64,000 bases of DNA from Treponema sp. UBA792. Its GTDB lineage: Bacteria; Spirochaetota; Spirochaetia; Treponematales; Treponemataceae. The stretch lies in NCBI GenBank assembly GCA_002296965.1, contig DBIW01000005.1, positions 16,026-80,025 on the forward strand, given 5' to 3'. Every line of letters begins with the position of its first letter. The stretch's first letter is position 1. Positions 43,359 through 50,910 of this stretch are shown one piece after another. A model generated the notes under the pieces. It had not been told where the DNA came from and did not search any database. It saw nothing but the letters and a program-made list of their open reading frames with translations. A program made the translations under genes and the position numbers.

Positions 43359-44672
43359 CTACATCTCGCTTTCCTTTGCCCAGTCGGAGACCACACCGGC
43401 CTTGACCTCGTCCCAACTCTTTGAGCCCTGAGCGTAGCGGAGCAGGGAAGCTCCGAAGTTGTCCTTGAAAGTCTGTGACGGGAACAGGGTGAAGTTCCAT
43501 GCGACGGAAGTGATTCCCGGCTTTGACATCCAGTTGGAAATCTCAACGGCAAGCGGATCTGTCGGTCTCTCGTCGGCGGAGAATGTGTCGAACGGAGCGA
43601 TGAATCCGAGCTTGTTGGTGACATAATCCTTTCCAGTCTTTGACGAATACAGCCAGTAGATGAAGTCGGCGGTAGCCTGCTGGTCAGCCTTTTTGGCCTT
43701 TTTGTTGATGCAGTAGAAATTCTCCGTTCCGATGCAGAGTCCCTGAGACTCCTCGCCATCAACTCCTGTATAAATCGGAAGATATTTTACGTTCTCAGCC
43801 TTAACCTTGTTGCCTGAAACTCCGGAAATCTGTCCCCATGCCCAGTTTCCGTTCTGAACCATGGCGCACTCCTCAAGAGCGAATTCCGCCATTGAATTGT
43901 CAACGGTCTTTACACCGACGTTCTTCGCAGGAATCACGGAATCATTCAGATAAAGGTCAAAGATGTTCTTGAATTCCTTGTCGTACCGGAACGTGATTTT
44001 CTTTGTGGCATCAGAGGCAAGGTCAACCTTGTTGTTCTTGAATTCATAGTAAACCGGAAGATTCGCAAGATGGGTCTGCCATCTCCAGTCCTCGCCCGCC
44101 TTCAGAGAGGTCGAGGCGAAAACACCCTTGATTCCAAGAGCCTCCGCATTTTTCTGCATATCATCGGCAACTTCCTTGAGCGCGGCGAAATTCTTCACCT
44201 CGTCCATGCTGCTGTATTTTACGGCCTTGTTCGGAAGCGCGAAATACTTGTCTGTAATCGCCTTGTTGTAGATGATTCCGTAGCCTTCCACGACATAAGG
44301 AATTCCGTAGACTTTTCCGCCGGACGTAACGGCAAGCGATTTGTCCGAAAGATGTTTGTAAAGCTCCGTTCCGGAAAGATCGGCGCAGTAGTTCTTCCAG
44401 TTGGCATATCCACGCGGACCGTTAATCTGGAAAAGCGTCGGAGCCTGCTTTGTAGCCATCTTTGAAGTAAGCGTCGACTCGTAGGCGTTGTTCGCGGCCG
44501 TCTCGACAATCACCTTGACTCCGGTCTCTTTCTCGTAAGCCGCAGCCAGCTCCTGATAGATGGAAGCAACTTCCGGCTTGAAATTCAGGTAACGGACCTG
44601 ACCCTTTTTCGCCGCGAACATTGAAGTCACGGCCGCCAGCATAAAGCATGTGCCCAAAATAATTTTTTTCAT
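43359..44672 (-). CDS. Sugar ABC transporter substrate-binding protein
   Basis: 437 residues. The signal peptide MKKIILGTCFMLAAVTSMFA-AKKG has no lipobox at the cleavage site, so the mature protein is soluble in the periplasm. It is an SBP_bac_1 (MalE-type, cluster D) fold: YQELAAAYEKETGVKVIVET near the start, APTLFQINGPRGYANWKNYCADLSG, a hinge VYGIPYVVEGYGIIYNKAI, and NGNWAWGQISGVSG. Many Trp and Tyr line the probable sugar site. It is the first gene of the importer operon, preceded by a strong promoter and three CG-centred palindromes. Maltodextrin is suggested by malQ at the operon end. Confidence 0.93.
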   Translation of the reverse strand: MKKIILGTCFMLAAVTSMFAAKKGQVRYLNFKPEVASIYQELAAAYEKETGVKVIVETAANNAYESTLTSKMATKQAPTLFQINGPRGYANWKNYCADLSGTELYKHLSDKSLAVTSGGKVYGIPYVVEGYGIIYNKAITDKYFALPNKAVKYSSMDEVKNFAALKEVADDMQKNAEALGIKGVFASTSLKAGEDWRWQTHLANLPVYYEFKNNKVDLASDATKKITFRYDKEFKNIFDLYLNDSVIPAKNVGVKTVDNSMAEFALEECAMVQNGNWAWGQISGVSGNKVKAENVKYLPIYTGVDGEESQGLCIGTENFYCINKKAKKADQQATADFIYWLYSSKTGKDYVTNKLGFIAPFDTFSADERPTDPLAVEISNWMSKPGITSVAWNFTLFPSQTFKDNFGASLLRYAQGSKSWDEVKAGVVSDWAKESEM

Positions 44673-44717
44673 TTTTTCCTCCTGATGAAAAAATTCTGAA
44701 AATTAGTTTTGATTTTC

Positions 44718-44753
44718 GGAAACGTTTCTGATAACGTTACTGGAAACGTTTCC
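44718..44753. promoter_or_regulatory. Triple LacI-type operator of the importer operon
   Basis: Three CG-centred palindromes lie in a row: GAAACGTTTC (44719-44728), TAACGTTA (44732-44739) and GGAAACGTTTCC (44742-44753). Their centres are exactly 12 bp apart. They lie between the -10 box and the start codon, a blocking position, and are the obvious target of the LacI protein encoded in the same operon. Confidence 0.8.
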
Positions 44754-44764
44754 AACTAAGCATT

Positions 44765-44793
44765 ATGATACATCGTGTTTTTCGTGCTGTCAA
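44765..44793 (-). promoter_or_regulatory. Promoter of the sugar importer operon
   Basis: Minus strand: TTGACA (44788-44793), 17-bp spacer, TATCAT (44765-44770). Transcription would start just before the operator array. Confidence 0.75.
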
Positions 44794-44904
44794 TTTTTTT
44801 TTCAGAATTTTTGAATTTTTTTTCAGTTCCCGGCGGCAGAACACGGAAATCGCGGCGGATTCCCTCTCCGGCTGACGCATATCCCTTCTGCGGCCCGAAT
44901 TTCC

Positions 44905-44933
44905 TTGCGGTTTGCGTTCCGTTCAGTTATAGT
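44905..44933 (+). promoter_or_regulatory. hflX promoter
   Basis: TTGCGG (44905-44910), 17-bp spacer, TATAGT (44928-44933). The predicted transcription start falls on or next to the ATG at 44941, implying a leaderless mRNA. No Shine-Dalgarno is seen there. Confidence 0.5.
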
Positions 44934-44940
44934 ATCTGAT

Positions 44941-46188
44941 ATGGTTGAAGTTGAAAAAGAAATGCAGAAAATTCCGCGCGCCCTGCTTGTCGGCGAACCG
45001 GGAAATGACCTTCAGGAACTGAAGGGGCTTGTCCACACGCTCGGACTTGATGTGATTCAGCGTCTCACGCTCAGCAGGCTCGAAATTCATCCGGCCTACG
45101 GGATGGGCAAAGGAAAGGCGCAGGAAATCAGCGACCTTGCTCACGAGATTGAGGCGGACTGCATAATATTCGATTTTAACATAGAACCGACAAAACAGAG
45201 AAACTGGGAAAAGCTGACCGGAATTTCTGTTTTTGACCGGCAGGAAGTGATAATAAGAATTTTCGCGCAGCGCGCCCAGACCAGGGAGGCGGTTCTTCAA
45301 GTGGAACTTGCGCGGCTTACATATTCACTTCCAAGGCTGGCGCACATGAACAACGACTTTTCGCGGCAGCGCGGCGGAAGCTACGGCGCAAAAGGTTCGG
45401 GCGAAACCCAGCTTGAGCTTGACCAGCGGCGCATAAGAGAACGCATAGCGCAGACAAAACATGAACTTGCGGAAATCGAGTTGAACCGGATGACGCAGCG
45501 CAAACAGCGCGGAAAAATTCCGTCATGCGCGCTTGTCGGCTACACGAATGCCGGAAAATCAAGTCTTCTGAACGCGCTCACTGGAGCGGACGCATTTGTG
45601 GAGAACAAGCTTTTCGCCACGCTGGATCCGTTGACAAGAAAACTTCCGCTGAACGAAAGCGCAGGCGTACTCATCACGGATACAGTAGGATTCATCAGCA
45701 ACCTTCCGCACAGCCTGATTGACGCATTCAAATCCACGCTGGAGGAGGCGGTACAGGCGGATCTGCTGCTGATTGTTCTGGACGCTTCAGACTCCAACGC
45801 GCTTTCCCAATACGGGACCGTCTGCTCCGTACTTGAGGATATTGGCGCCGACAAAAATCCGCGGATTATCCTGCTGAACAAAACCGACATCGCAGACGAG
45901 ACAGGAAGCATAACCGCATTGCGCGCCAGATTTCCAGATGCGGTCTGCATAAGCGCAAAAGAACAGAAAGGATTCGAGGATTTAAAGGAAAAAATCTACG
46001 AAACGATTTTCGGCGACATATCGGACTATATTGTTCCGGCCAGCCAGAACATTCTGATTACCGAACTCAGAAAAGCCGGCTGCATCCAGTCGGAGTCATG
46101 GATGGATGACGGCGTGCATATAACGGCAAGGGCAACAGGAAGGCTTCTCGCCCTGCTCTCCCCGTACAGAACGGAGACGACGGAATAA
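44941..46188 (+). CDS. hflX: Ribosome-associated GTPase HflX
   Basis: 415 residues; binds 50S subunits and splits stalled ribosomes under stress. The N-terminal HflX domain has RLEIHPAYGMGKGKAQEI and DCIIFDFNIEPTKQRNWE. The glycine-rich linker is SYGAKGSGETQLELDQRRIRERI. The G domain has G1 GYTNAGKSSLLNAL, G3 DTVGFISNLP, G4 NKTD and G5 CISAKE. ATG 44941 was chosen; the in-frame codon at 44905 coincides with the -35 box. The FliL-like gene follows after 1 bp, so they share a transcript. Confidence 0.95.
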   Translation: MVEVEKEMQKIPRALLVGEPGNDLQELKGLVHTLGLDVIQRLTLSRLEIHPAYGMGKGKAQEISDLAHEIEADCIIFDFNIEPTKQRNWEKLTGISVFDRQEVIIRIFAQRAQTREAVLQVELARLTYSLPRLAHMNNDFSRQRGGSYGAKGSGETQLELDQRRIRERIAQTKHELAEIELNRMTQRKQRGKIPSCALVGYTNAGKSSLLNALTGADAFVENKLFATLDPLTRKLPLNESAGVLITDTVGFISNLPHSLIDAFKSTLEEAVQADLLLIVLDASDSNALSQYGTVCSVLEDIGADKNPRIILLNKTDIADETGSITALRARFPDAVCISAKEQKGFEDLKEKIYETIFGDISDYIVPASQNILITELRKAGCIQSESWMDDGVHITARATGRLLALLSPYRTETTE

Positions 46189-46189
46189 A

Positions 46190-46681
46190 ATGAAGCTGAC
46201 GGTGAACAAAATTCTGTCGGCGGTGATTGCAGTCCTTGCAGTGACAATAATATCGGGAACTGCCGCCGCATTTCTCCTGAAAAAAGCCGAACCAGGAAAA
46301 GACCTGCGCGCCGCGGATCCTGCTCCCGGAGAAGCCGTAAAACTGAATCACGGCGGCGGAACCATGGCGGCCTACACGGAGCTTGGAACTATAAGAGCCG
46401 TCACAAGATCCGCGAAAAACGGAGAGAACGGAATCTCCATTGTAATCACTCCCTGGCTTGCATACCCCGAAGGTGACGCTGTTTTTTTTGAGGAGCTTAT
46501 GCGCAAACGCCTTGTAATAACGGGAATTTTCACGGATTATTTTTCGTCCAGAACAAAACAGGAACTTCTTGCCGAATCCGAGGACAAAATAAAAGCCGAG
46601 CTGCTTGATTCGATAAACAGCCGGCTTACGCTCGGAAAAATAAATAAAGTCTATTTCACCGATTACATATTTCTTGAATAG
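46190..46681 (+). CDS. FliL-like membrane protein
   Basis: 163 residues: a short cytoplasmic N-terminus, one membrane helix (ILSAVIAVLAVTIISGTAAAFLL), a Gly/Pro linker, and a periplasmic domain. The domain ends in IKAELLDSINSRLTLGKINKVYFTDYIFLE. This C-terminal pattern (helix, then GxIxxVYFTDYIxQ-type strand) is that of FliL, which assembles around the flagellar stator. The gene is not in a flagellar operon here but directly follows hflX, so it may be a second, stator-associated or non-flagellar FliL paralogue. Confidence in the family is good, in the role low. Confidence 0.75.
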   Translation: MKLTVNKILSAVIAVLAVTIISGTAAAFLLKKAEPGKDLRAADPAPGEAVKLNHGGGTMAAYTELGTIRAVTRSAKNGENGISIVITPWLAYPEGDAVFFEELMRKRLVITGIFTDYFSSRTKQELLAESEDKIKAELLDSINSRLTLGKINKVYFTDYIFLE

Positions 46682-46705
46682 AAGCGCACATCTTCCAAAA
46701 CATAA

Positions 46706-47542
46706 CTAAAGCTGCTTTCCTGAATTTATCTTCTCGTTGAACCGCTCCAGTTTTTTTCCGGAAAGAGGATTCTCCGCGCCGGAAAGAACTTTTCTGAGCG
46801 CATCCATCTCCTCGCCGGAGAAATTCACGCCCGCATTCTGGTGGTTCTCAAAAGATGCGGTGGCCATCGGCGCCACCCTGCGGCAAAGCTCAAGAATCAC
46901 CTGCGCATAGACACGGATTTCATACTGCGCATGGCTGTCGAGGCGGAGCTTCAGAAAATGGAACAGGTTGTGCAGATCCATCTCCCAGTAAAATTCCGTG
47001 TAAAGCGAAAGCGGAAGATTTATGCGTGCAACCTCGCGCGCCAGTCCGCAATCAATCAGCTTTGAATAATTCTCAAACGCTGACTGCTGGCCGGATTCAA
47101 GCGATGCGATTATTTCGGCCGATTTTTCAGGCGGAAAAGGCTCGTCGGAACGTCCCTGCTTGTTGTCCGTGCTCTGCGGCTGAATTTTGTCTCCGGCAGG
47201 AACATAGAATTCGTCTTTCATAAGCGAATATCTTCCGGAAACCTCGTTCATCCGGCCGGTTCTGTGACGGACCCACTGGCGCGCCACAAAAATCGGCATT
47301 TTCAGGTGAAATGTCAGGACAACCTGCTCAAACGGAGACGTGTGCTGATGGCGCAGAAGATAATCTATAAGCGCGCCGTCCTGGGAGACGGTCTTGGTCC
47401 CCGCTCCGTAGGAGACACGGGCGGCCTGAACTATCCGCTGGTCTCCGCCCATATAGTCCACAAGCCGGACAAAACCCTTGTCCAGGACGGAAAACTCCTT
47501 GTCCAGGACGGCTTCGGCTTCCGGAACAACACAATGTGCCAT
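46706..47542 (-). CDS. thyX: Flavin-dependent thymidylate synthase
   Basis: Methylates dUMP to dTMP using methylene-THF, FAD and NADPH. 278 residues. The ThyX signature RHRX7S is intact (R92, H93, R94 to S102, then GRYS). QHTSPFEQVVLTFHLKMPIFVARQW precedes it, and FLKLRLDSHAQYEIRVYAQVI supplies the C-terminal substrate-binding Arg/His region. A 20-residue N-terminal extension precedes the core. ThyX is common in spirochaetes in place of ThyA. It lies 13 bp after the repeat-protein gene on the minus strand and may be cotranscribed with it. Confidence 0.95.
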   Translation of the reverse strand: MAHCVVPEAEAVLDKEFSVLDKGFVRLVDYMGGDQRIVQAARVSYGAGTKTVSQDGALIDYLLRHQHTSPFEQVVLTFHLKMPIFVARQWVRHRTGRMNEVSGRYSLMKDEFYVPAGDKIQPQSTDNKQGRSDEPFPPEKSAEIIASLESGQQSAFENYSKLIDCGLAREVARINLPLSLYTEFYWEMDLHNLFHFLKLRLDSHAQYEIRVYAQVILELCRRVAPMATASFENHQNAGVNFSGEEMDALRKVLSGAENPLSGKKLERFNEKINSGKQL

Positions 47543-47554
47543 AAATCCTCCGGG

Positions 47555-48382
47555 CTAGTATTCAAAGACAAAATCTGTCATCGAGACCAGCTCATTCACC
47601 GTGGTTCCGAATTTCTCCGCGACAGAATAGTCGGAAAGTTTTGTCACATTTCCCGCGGCATCATATTTTACAAGCAGTCTGCCGGAAATTTTGTTTCCGC
47701 TGCCGTAAGTTGTTATTTCGGTGAGCTTTCCGTCCGTGTAGCGGAACACTTCCTGAACAGAAGAATTCATGTATCCGTCAAGATAGCTAACCGTGTCTAT
47801 TCTTCCGTCATCCATGTATGTGTATGTGCGTTCCTCATCAAGAGCGCCGTCCGCAGAATACTGTGACTGGGATGCGACAGTTCCGTCAGGATTATATTTG
47901 TATACGATTTTCCAGACAAGCGCGCCGTCACCGTCGTAGCCTGTCTCGTCAACAAGTTTTCCGTCTGTATAAGTGAATATCGTCTTCGCCTTGAGCGATC
48001 CGTCCTTTCCGAATTCCGAAACATCGGATTTCACACCGTTGTTGAATGTCACAGACGTGCGCCAGAGCACCTCGTCCGCCGCGTCATAGGAAATCTGCTC
48101 GTAAAGTTTACCGGAAGCGTTGTAGTTCTTGACGATTTTTCCGGTAAGGACATCACGTGCCGTATAAGTCGAGACAAGCGTCTCCTCGCCTGATGAATTC
48201 AGAATGTGAACGGACTTCTCGCTGGGAGTCCTGAAGTAATTTCCGAATTTCGAGGTGATTGTATAGTCAGTCTGAGTATAATTCTTTGCTCCGCCGCCTG
48301 CCGGAACATAGGAAAAAATATCCATTCCGAAGACACAAAATCCCATGTCTGCCGCAAGCACCGCCGCCATCAATTTTTTCAT
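47555..48382 (-). CDS. Secreted protein with YwqK/RHS-like beta-hairpin repeats
   Basis: 275 residues from ATG 48382 (AGGAGG upstream); the TTG-started extension to 48427 lacks support. The signal peptide is MKKLMAAVLAADMGFCVFG. The body consists of about seven imperfect repeats of roughly 25 residues with the pattern (Y/F)xYTDGKLxxExxYDxDGxLxxK (for example VYKYNPDGTVASQSQY and TYTYMDDGRIDTVSYL). This resembles MORN/YwqK-type and RHS-type hairpin repeats. Such repeats fold into extended beta surfaces used in adhesion or toxin delivery; no toxin or catalytic domain is attached here. It is divergent from the LysR gene and probably periplasmic or surface-exposed. Confidence 0.7.
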   Translation of the reverse strand: MKKLMAAVLAADMGFCVFGMDIFSYVPAGGGAKNYTQTDYTITSKFGNYFRTPSEKSVHILNSSGEETLVSTYTARDVLTGKIVKNYNASGKLYEQISYDAADEVLWRTSVTFNNGVKSDVSEFGKDGSLKAKTIFTYTDGKLVDETGYDGDGALVWKIVYKYNPDGTVASQSQYSADGALDEERTYTYMDDGRIDTVSYLDGYMNSSVQEVFRYTDGKLTEITTYGSGNKISGRLLVKYDAAGNVTKLSDYSVAEKFGTTVNELVSMTDFVFEY

Positions 48383-48521
48383 TGTGCAATTCCTCCTGAA
48401 ACAAAACTGCCTGAACTGTTTTTGCAAATATCCGCCGAAAAATCAAAGACTTATGCCGGCGTTTTAAATATAATATAACTCAATCATCGGAAATAAAAAC
48501 GGCATGATTAAGGAATTTTAG

Positions 48522-49454
48522 ATGAATTTTTATGAGCTGCACGCCTTCACCGTGCTGGCGGAGGAACTGCATTTTGGCCGTGCGGCCGAGAAGCTGAACA
48601 TGAGTCCGTCCGCGCTAAGCAGAATAATCTCGCGCCTGGAGGATGAGACTCATTCATCTCTGCTCGACAGGACCAACAGGCAGGCCGTACTGTCTCCGGA
48701 AGGAAGGACTTTCCTGAAATTCGCCGCCGAGTCCCTGGAAAAGCAGGCGGAAACCATGGAAATTCTTGCGGGGACATCAGGCGAACCGTCAGGAATCCTT
48801 CATCTGTATGCGTCCGTCACAGCCTGCTACACCGTCCTTCCGAATTTCATAAGACGCCTTGCGGAATATTATCCCAACATAAAGCTTTCGATAGAAACCG
48901 GAGATCCGGCCGGAGCAATCCGTGCCGTAAAGGAGAACCGCGCGGCAATTGCCGTAGCCGCCATTCCGGAAAGCGGACTTTCCACGATGGAGACGGTCAG
49001 CGTTCTGAGGACGCCCCTTGTATACGCCGCGGCAAAAGGCGGTCCTTACACGGACCTCGAAGGCTCGCCTCAGGACATAATATCGTCGGTTCCGCTCATA
49101 CTCCCGAAAACCGGTCTTGCGCGCACACGCTTTGACAGGTGGATCCGCCTCCGCAATGTAAAACCCGTGATTGCCGCCGAGACCGAGGGAAACGAGGCGA
49201 TTCTGGCAATCGCACAGCTCGGACTGGGAATCGGACTTGTTCCAAAAATCGTGCTCGAAAGCGGAATGTACAGAGATGATTTTGTAATCCATGCGGCGGC
49301 AAATTCTCTGGGATGGTACGATGTGGGCTTTATCAGAAAGGCGGAAATTTCGGGCACAAAATCAAACAGACTTATGCAGACTGCCGTAAGCCGGGTGTTA
49401 CGCACATTCAGGCAGGAAGCTGAAATTTCCGAAAGACGGACGGAGGAAAAATGA
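48522..49454 (+). CDS. LysR-family regulator, IlvY-like
   Basis: 310 residues. The winged HTH is MNFYELHAFTVLAEELHFGRAAEKLNMSPSALSRIISRLE. The effector domain has GILHLYASVTACYTVLPNFI and PNIKLSIETGDPAGAI. These two stretches closely match E. coli IlvY (which reads GELHIFCSVTAAYSHLPP and TTGDAADAM), the activator of ilvC that senses acetolactate. No ilvC or other branched-chain gene is in the window; instead the gene overlaps a UDG-like protein by 4 nt. The target is therefore open. A TATAAT lies at 48469-48474, but with a poor -35 box. Confidence 0.88.
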   Translation: MNFYELHAFTVLAEELHFGRAAEKLNMSPSALSRIISRLEDETHSSLLDRTNRQAVLSPEGRTFLKFAAESLEKQAETMEILAGTSGEPSGILHLYASVTACYTVLPNFIRRLAEYYPNIKLSIETGDPAGAIRAVKENRAAIAVAAIPESGLSTMETVSVLRTPLVYAAAKGGPYTDLEGSPQDIISSVPLILPKTGLARTRFDRWIRLRNVKPVIAAETEGNEAILAIAQLGLGIGLVPKIVLESGMYRDDFVIHAAANSLGWYDVGFIRKAEISGTKSNRLMQTAVSRVLRTFRQEAEISERRTEEK

Positions 49455-50230
49455 CGGAATCACAATGGAAAGCCTTCAGCGGATTCAGAGATGAATTCAG
49501 GGAAATGACGGAGAAATGGGCGGAGGAATGCCCGCATCTTGCAAAGATGGCGCGGAAAGCGGCAGAACAGGCGGGAATTCCTGACTATCCCGTTGAGACT
49601 CCGGTCGTATACAACACCTCGCTCGACGGAATATCGCCGGATGACAGGATAAAGCTGATTGTAATCGGGGACAATCCGGGCAAGGACGAGCAGCTTGCGG
49701 TGAACCGGCGTTATCTTGTCGGACAGGCCGGCAAGCTTGCGGAGAATTTTTTCAGGAAAAATCCGGAACTTGACACCGACTTCAGAAAAAATGTAATCAT
49801 CCTGAACAAGACTCCGGTCCACAGCGCAAAGACCGCCATGCTCAGAAAAATGATGGCGGAAGGCGGAGACCCGGTCTCCTCGCTCATTAGAAAATCGCAG
49901 CTCTGGTCGGCGCGGAAAACGGCGGAACTCCACAGGAACCTGTGCGAAGCCGCGGAGAACGGAAACGCCCCGGAACTTTGGCTTGTGGGATATTCGGAGC
50001 TCAAGCCCAGGGGATTTTTCTCACCCTACAGGGACGAATTCCGGAAAACTTACGGAAGCAGCGGCGCATGGAAAAACGTCCTTGTCTTCCAGCATTTTTC
50101 GATGAACAGATTCTCGATAGACCTGAAGGAATTCCGGACGGAAAATCCGCAGCTTACAACCGGGCAGGCATTGAATCAGCTGGGAACAATACACAGAGAC
50201 GAAATTTTCGGATATAGTCAGTTATCATGA
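49451..50230 (+). CDS. Uracil-DNA-glycosylase-superfamily-like protein
   Basis: 259 residues. The region LIVIGDNPGKDEQL (about 70-83) followed by YLVGQAGKLAENFF resembles the UDG-fold motif I (G-D/Q-x-P-G) and the loop after it. NVIILNKTPVHSAKT and LVFQHFSMNRF supply further UDG-like positions, with His at the place of motif II. The N-terminal 60 residues form a charged helical segment. Sequence similarity is weak, so it may be a DNA glycosylase, or a UDG-fold protein with another task. It overlaps both neighbours by 4 nt (LysR and HAD), so the three are made as one unit. Cytoplasmic. Confidence 0.6.
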   Translation: MTESQWKAFSGFRDEFREMTEKWAEECPHLAKMARKAAEQAGIPDYPVETPVVYNTSLDGISPDDRIKLIVIGDNPGKDEQLAVNRRYLVGQAGKLAENFFRKNPELDTDFRKNVIILNKTPVHSAKTAMLRKMMAEGGDPVSSLIRKSQLWSARKTAELHRNLCEAAENGNAPELWLVGYSELKPRGFFSPYRDEFRKTYGSSGAWKNVLVFQHFSMNRFSIDLKEFRTENPQLTTGQALNQLGTIHRDEIFGYSQLS

Positions 50231-50877
50231 ACAACAGATTCTGCTTTTTTGACCTCGACGGAACACTTACGGATCCCGCGGAGGGAATAACAAATTCATT
50301 TGTGCACGCGCTTGAATTCTTCGGGCTTGAGATTCCGGACTACAGGACTTTGTGCTCATTCATCGGACCGCCGCTCAGAACTACATTCCGCGAAACATTC
50401 GGATTTCCGGAGGAACAGACGGATGTCGCTGTGGCAAAATACCGTGAATATTTTGCGGAAAAAGGACTGTTCGAGAACAGGCTTTACGACGGAATTCCGG
50501 CTCTGCTGAAAAAACTCCGCGGCGAGGGAAGAATTCTTGTCGTGGCGACATCAAAGCCTGAGGAGTTTTCGGTGAGAATTCTTGAGCATTTCGGAATTGC
50601 GGATTATTTTGACAGAATCTGCGGAAGCCTTATGGACGAAAGCCGCAGCGACAAGGCCGAAGTGATAAAATATGCGCTTGAGTCGGAGGGAATCAACGGA
50701 AATTCCGGTGTAATGATGATAGGAGACAGAAAGCACGACATCATCGGAGCCAAAAAGAACGGATTGTATTCATGCGGAGTCCTGTACGGATACGGCGGAC
50801 GGCAGGAACTTGAGTCGGCAGGCGCGGATTTTATCGCCGGAACAGTGGAAAATCTGGAGAAAATTCTCCTCGGATGA
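50227..50877 (+). CDS. HAD phosphatase, phosphoglycolate phosphatase-like
   Basis: 216 residues. Motif I is FFDLDGTLTDPAEGI. The helical cap begins NSFVHALEFFGLEIPDY and includes CSFIGPPLRTTFRETFG, typical of the PgpB/Gph/YjjG group. Motif II is VVATSKP, motif III Lys is in SDKAEVIKYAL, and motif IV is MIGDRKHDIIGAKKNGL. The substrate is probably a small phosphoester (phosphoglycolate or pyrimidine nucleotide). If UDG-like activity upstream is real, a role in repair by-product removal is imaginable but unproven. It overlaps the UDG-like gene by 4 nt (ATGA). Confidence 0.9.
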   Translation: MNNRFCFFDLDGTLTDPAEGITNSFVHALEFFGLEIPDYRTLCSFIGPPLRTTFRETFGFPEEQTDVAVAKYREYFAEKGLFENRLYDGIPALLKKLRGEGRILVVATSKPEEFSVRILEHFGIADYFDRICGSLMDESRSDKAEVIKYALESEGINGNSGVMMIGDRKHDIIGAKKNGLYSCGVLYGYGGRQELESAGADFIAGTVENLEKILLG

Positions 50878-50884
50878 ACGCCAG

Positions 50885-50905
50885 GCGGAGCACGGAAGGC
50901 TCCGC
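50885..50905. terminator. Hairpin between converging HAD and wecA-like genes
   Basis: GCGGAGC (50885-50891) pairs with GCTCCGC (50899-50905) around a 7-nt loop. No clear T-run on either strand, so any termination would be weak or factor-assisted. Confidence 0.45.
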
Positions 50906-50910
50906 GCAGT

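Noticed and set aside
46706-47542. Apparent substitution in the ThyX signature (RHRTGR where some ThyX read RHRxxS)
   Set aside because: The defining pattern is RHRX7S; S102 and the following GRYS are present, so the active site looks normal.
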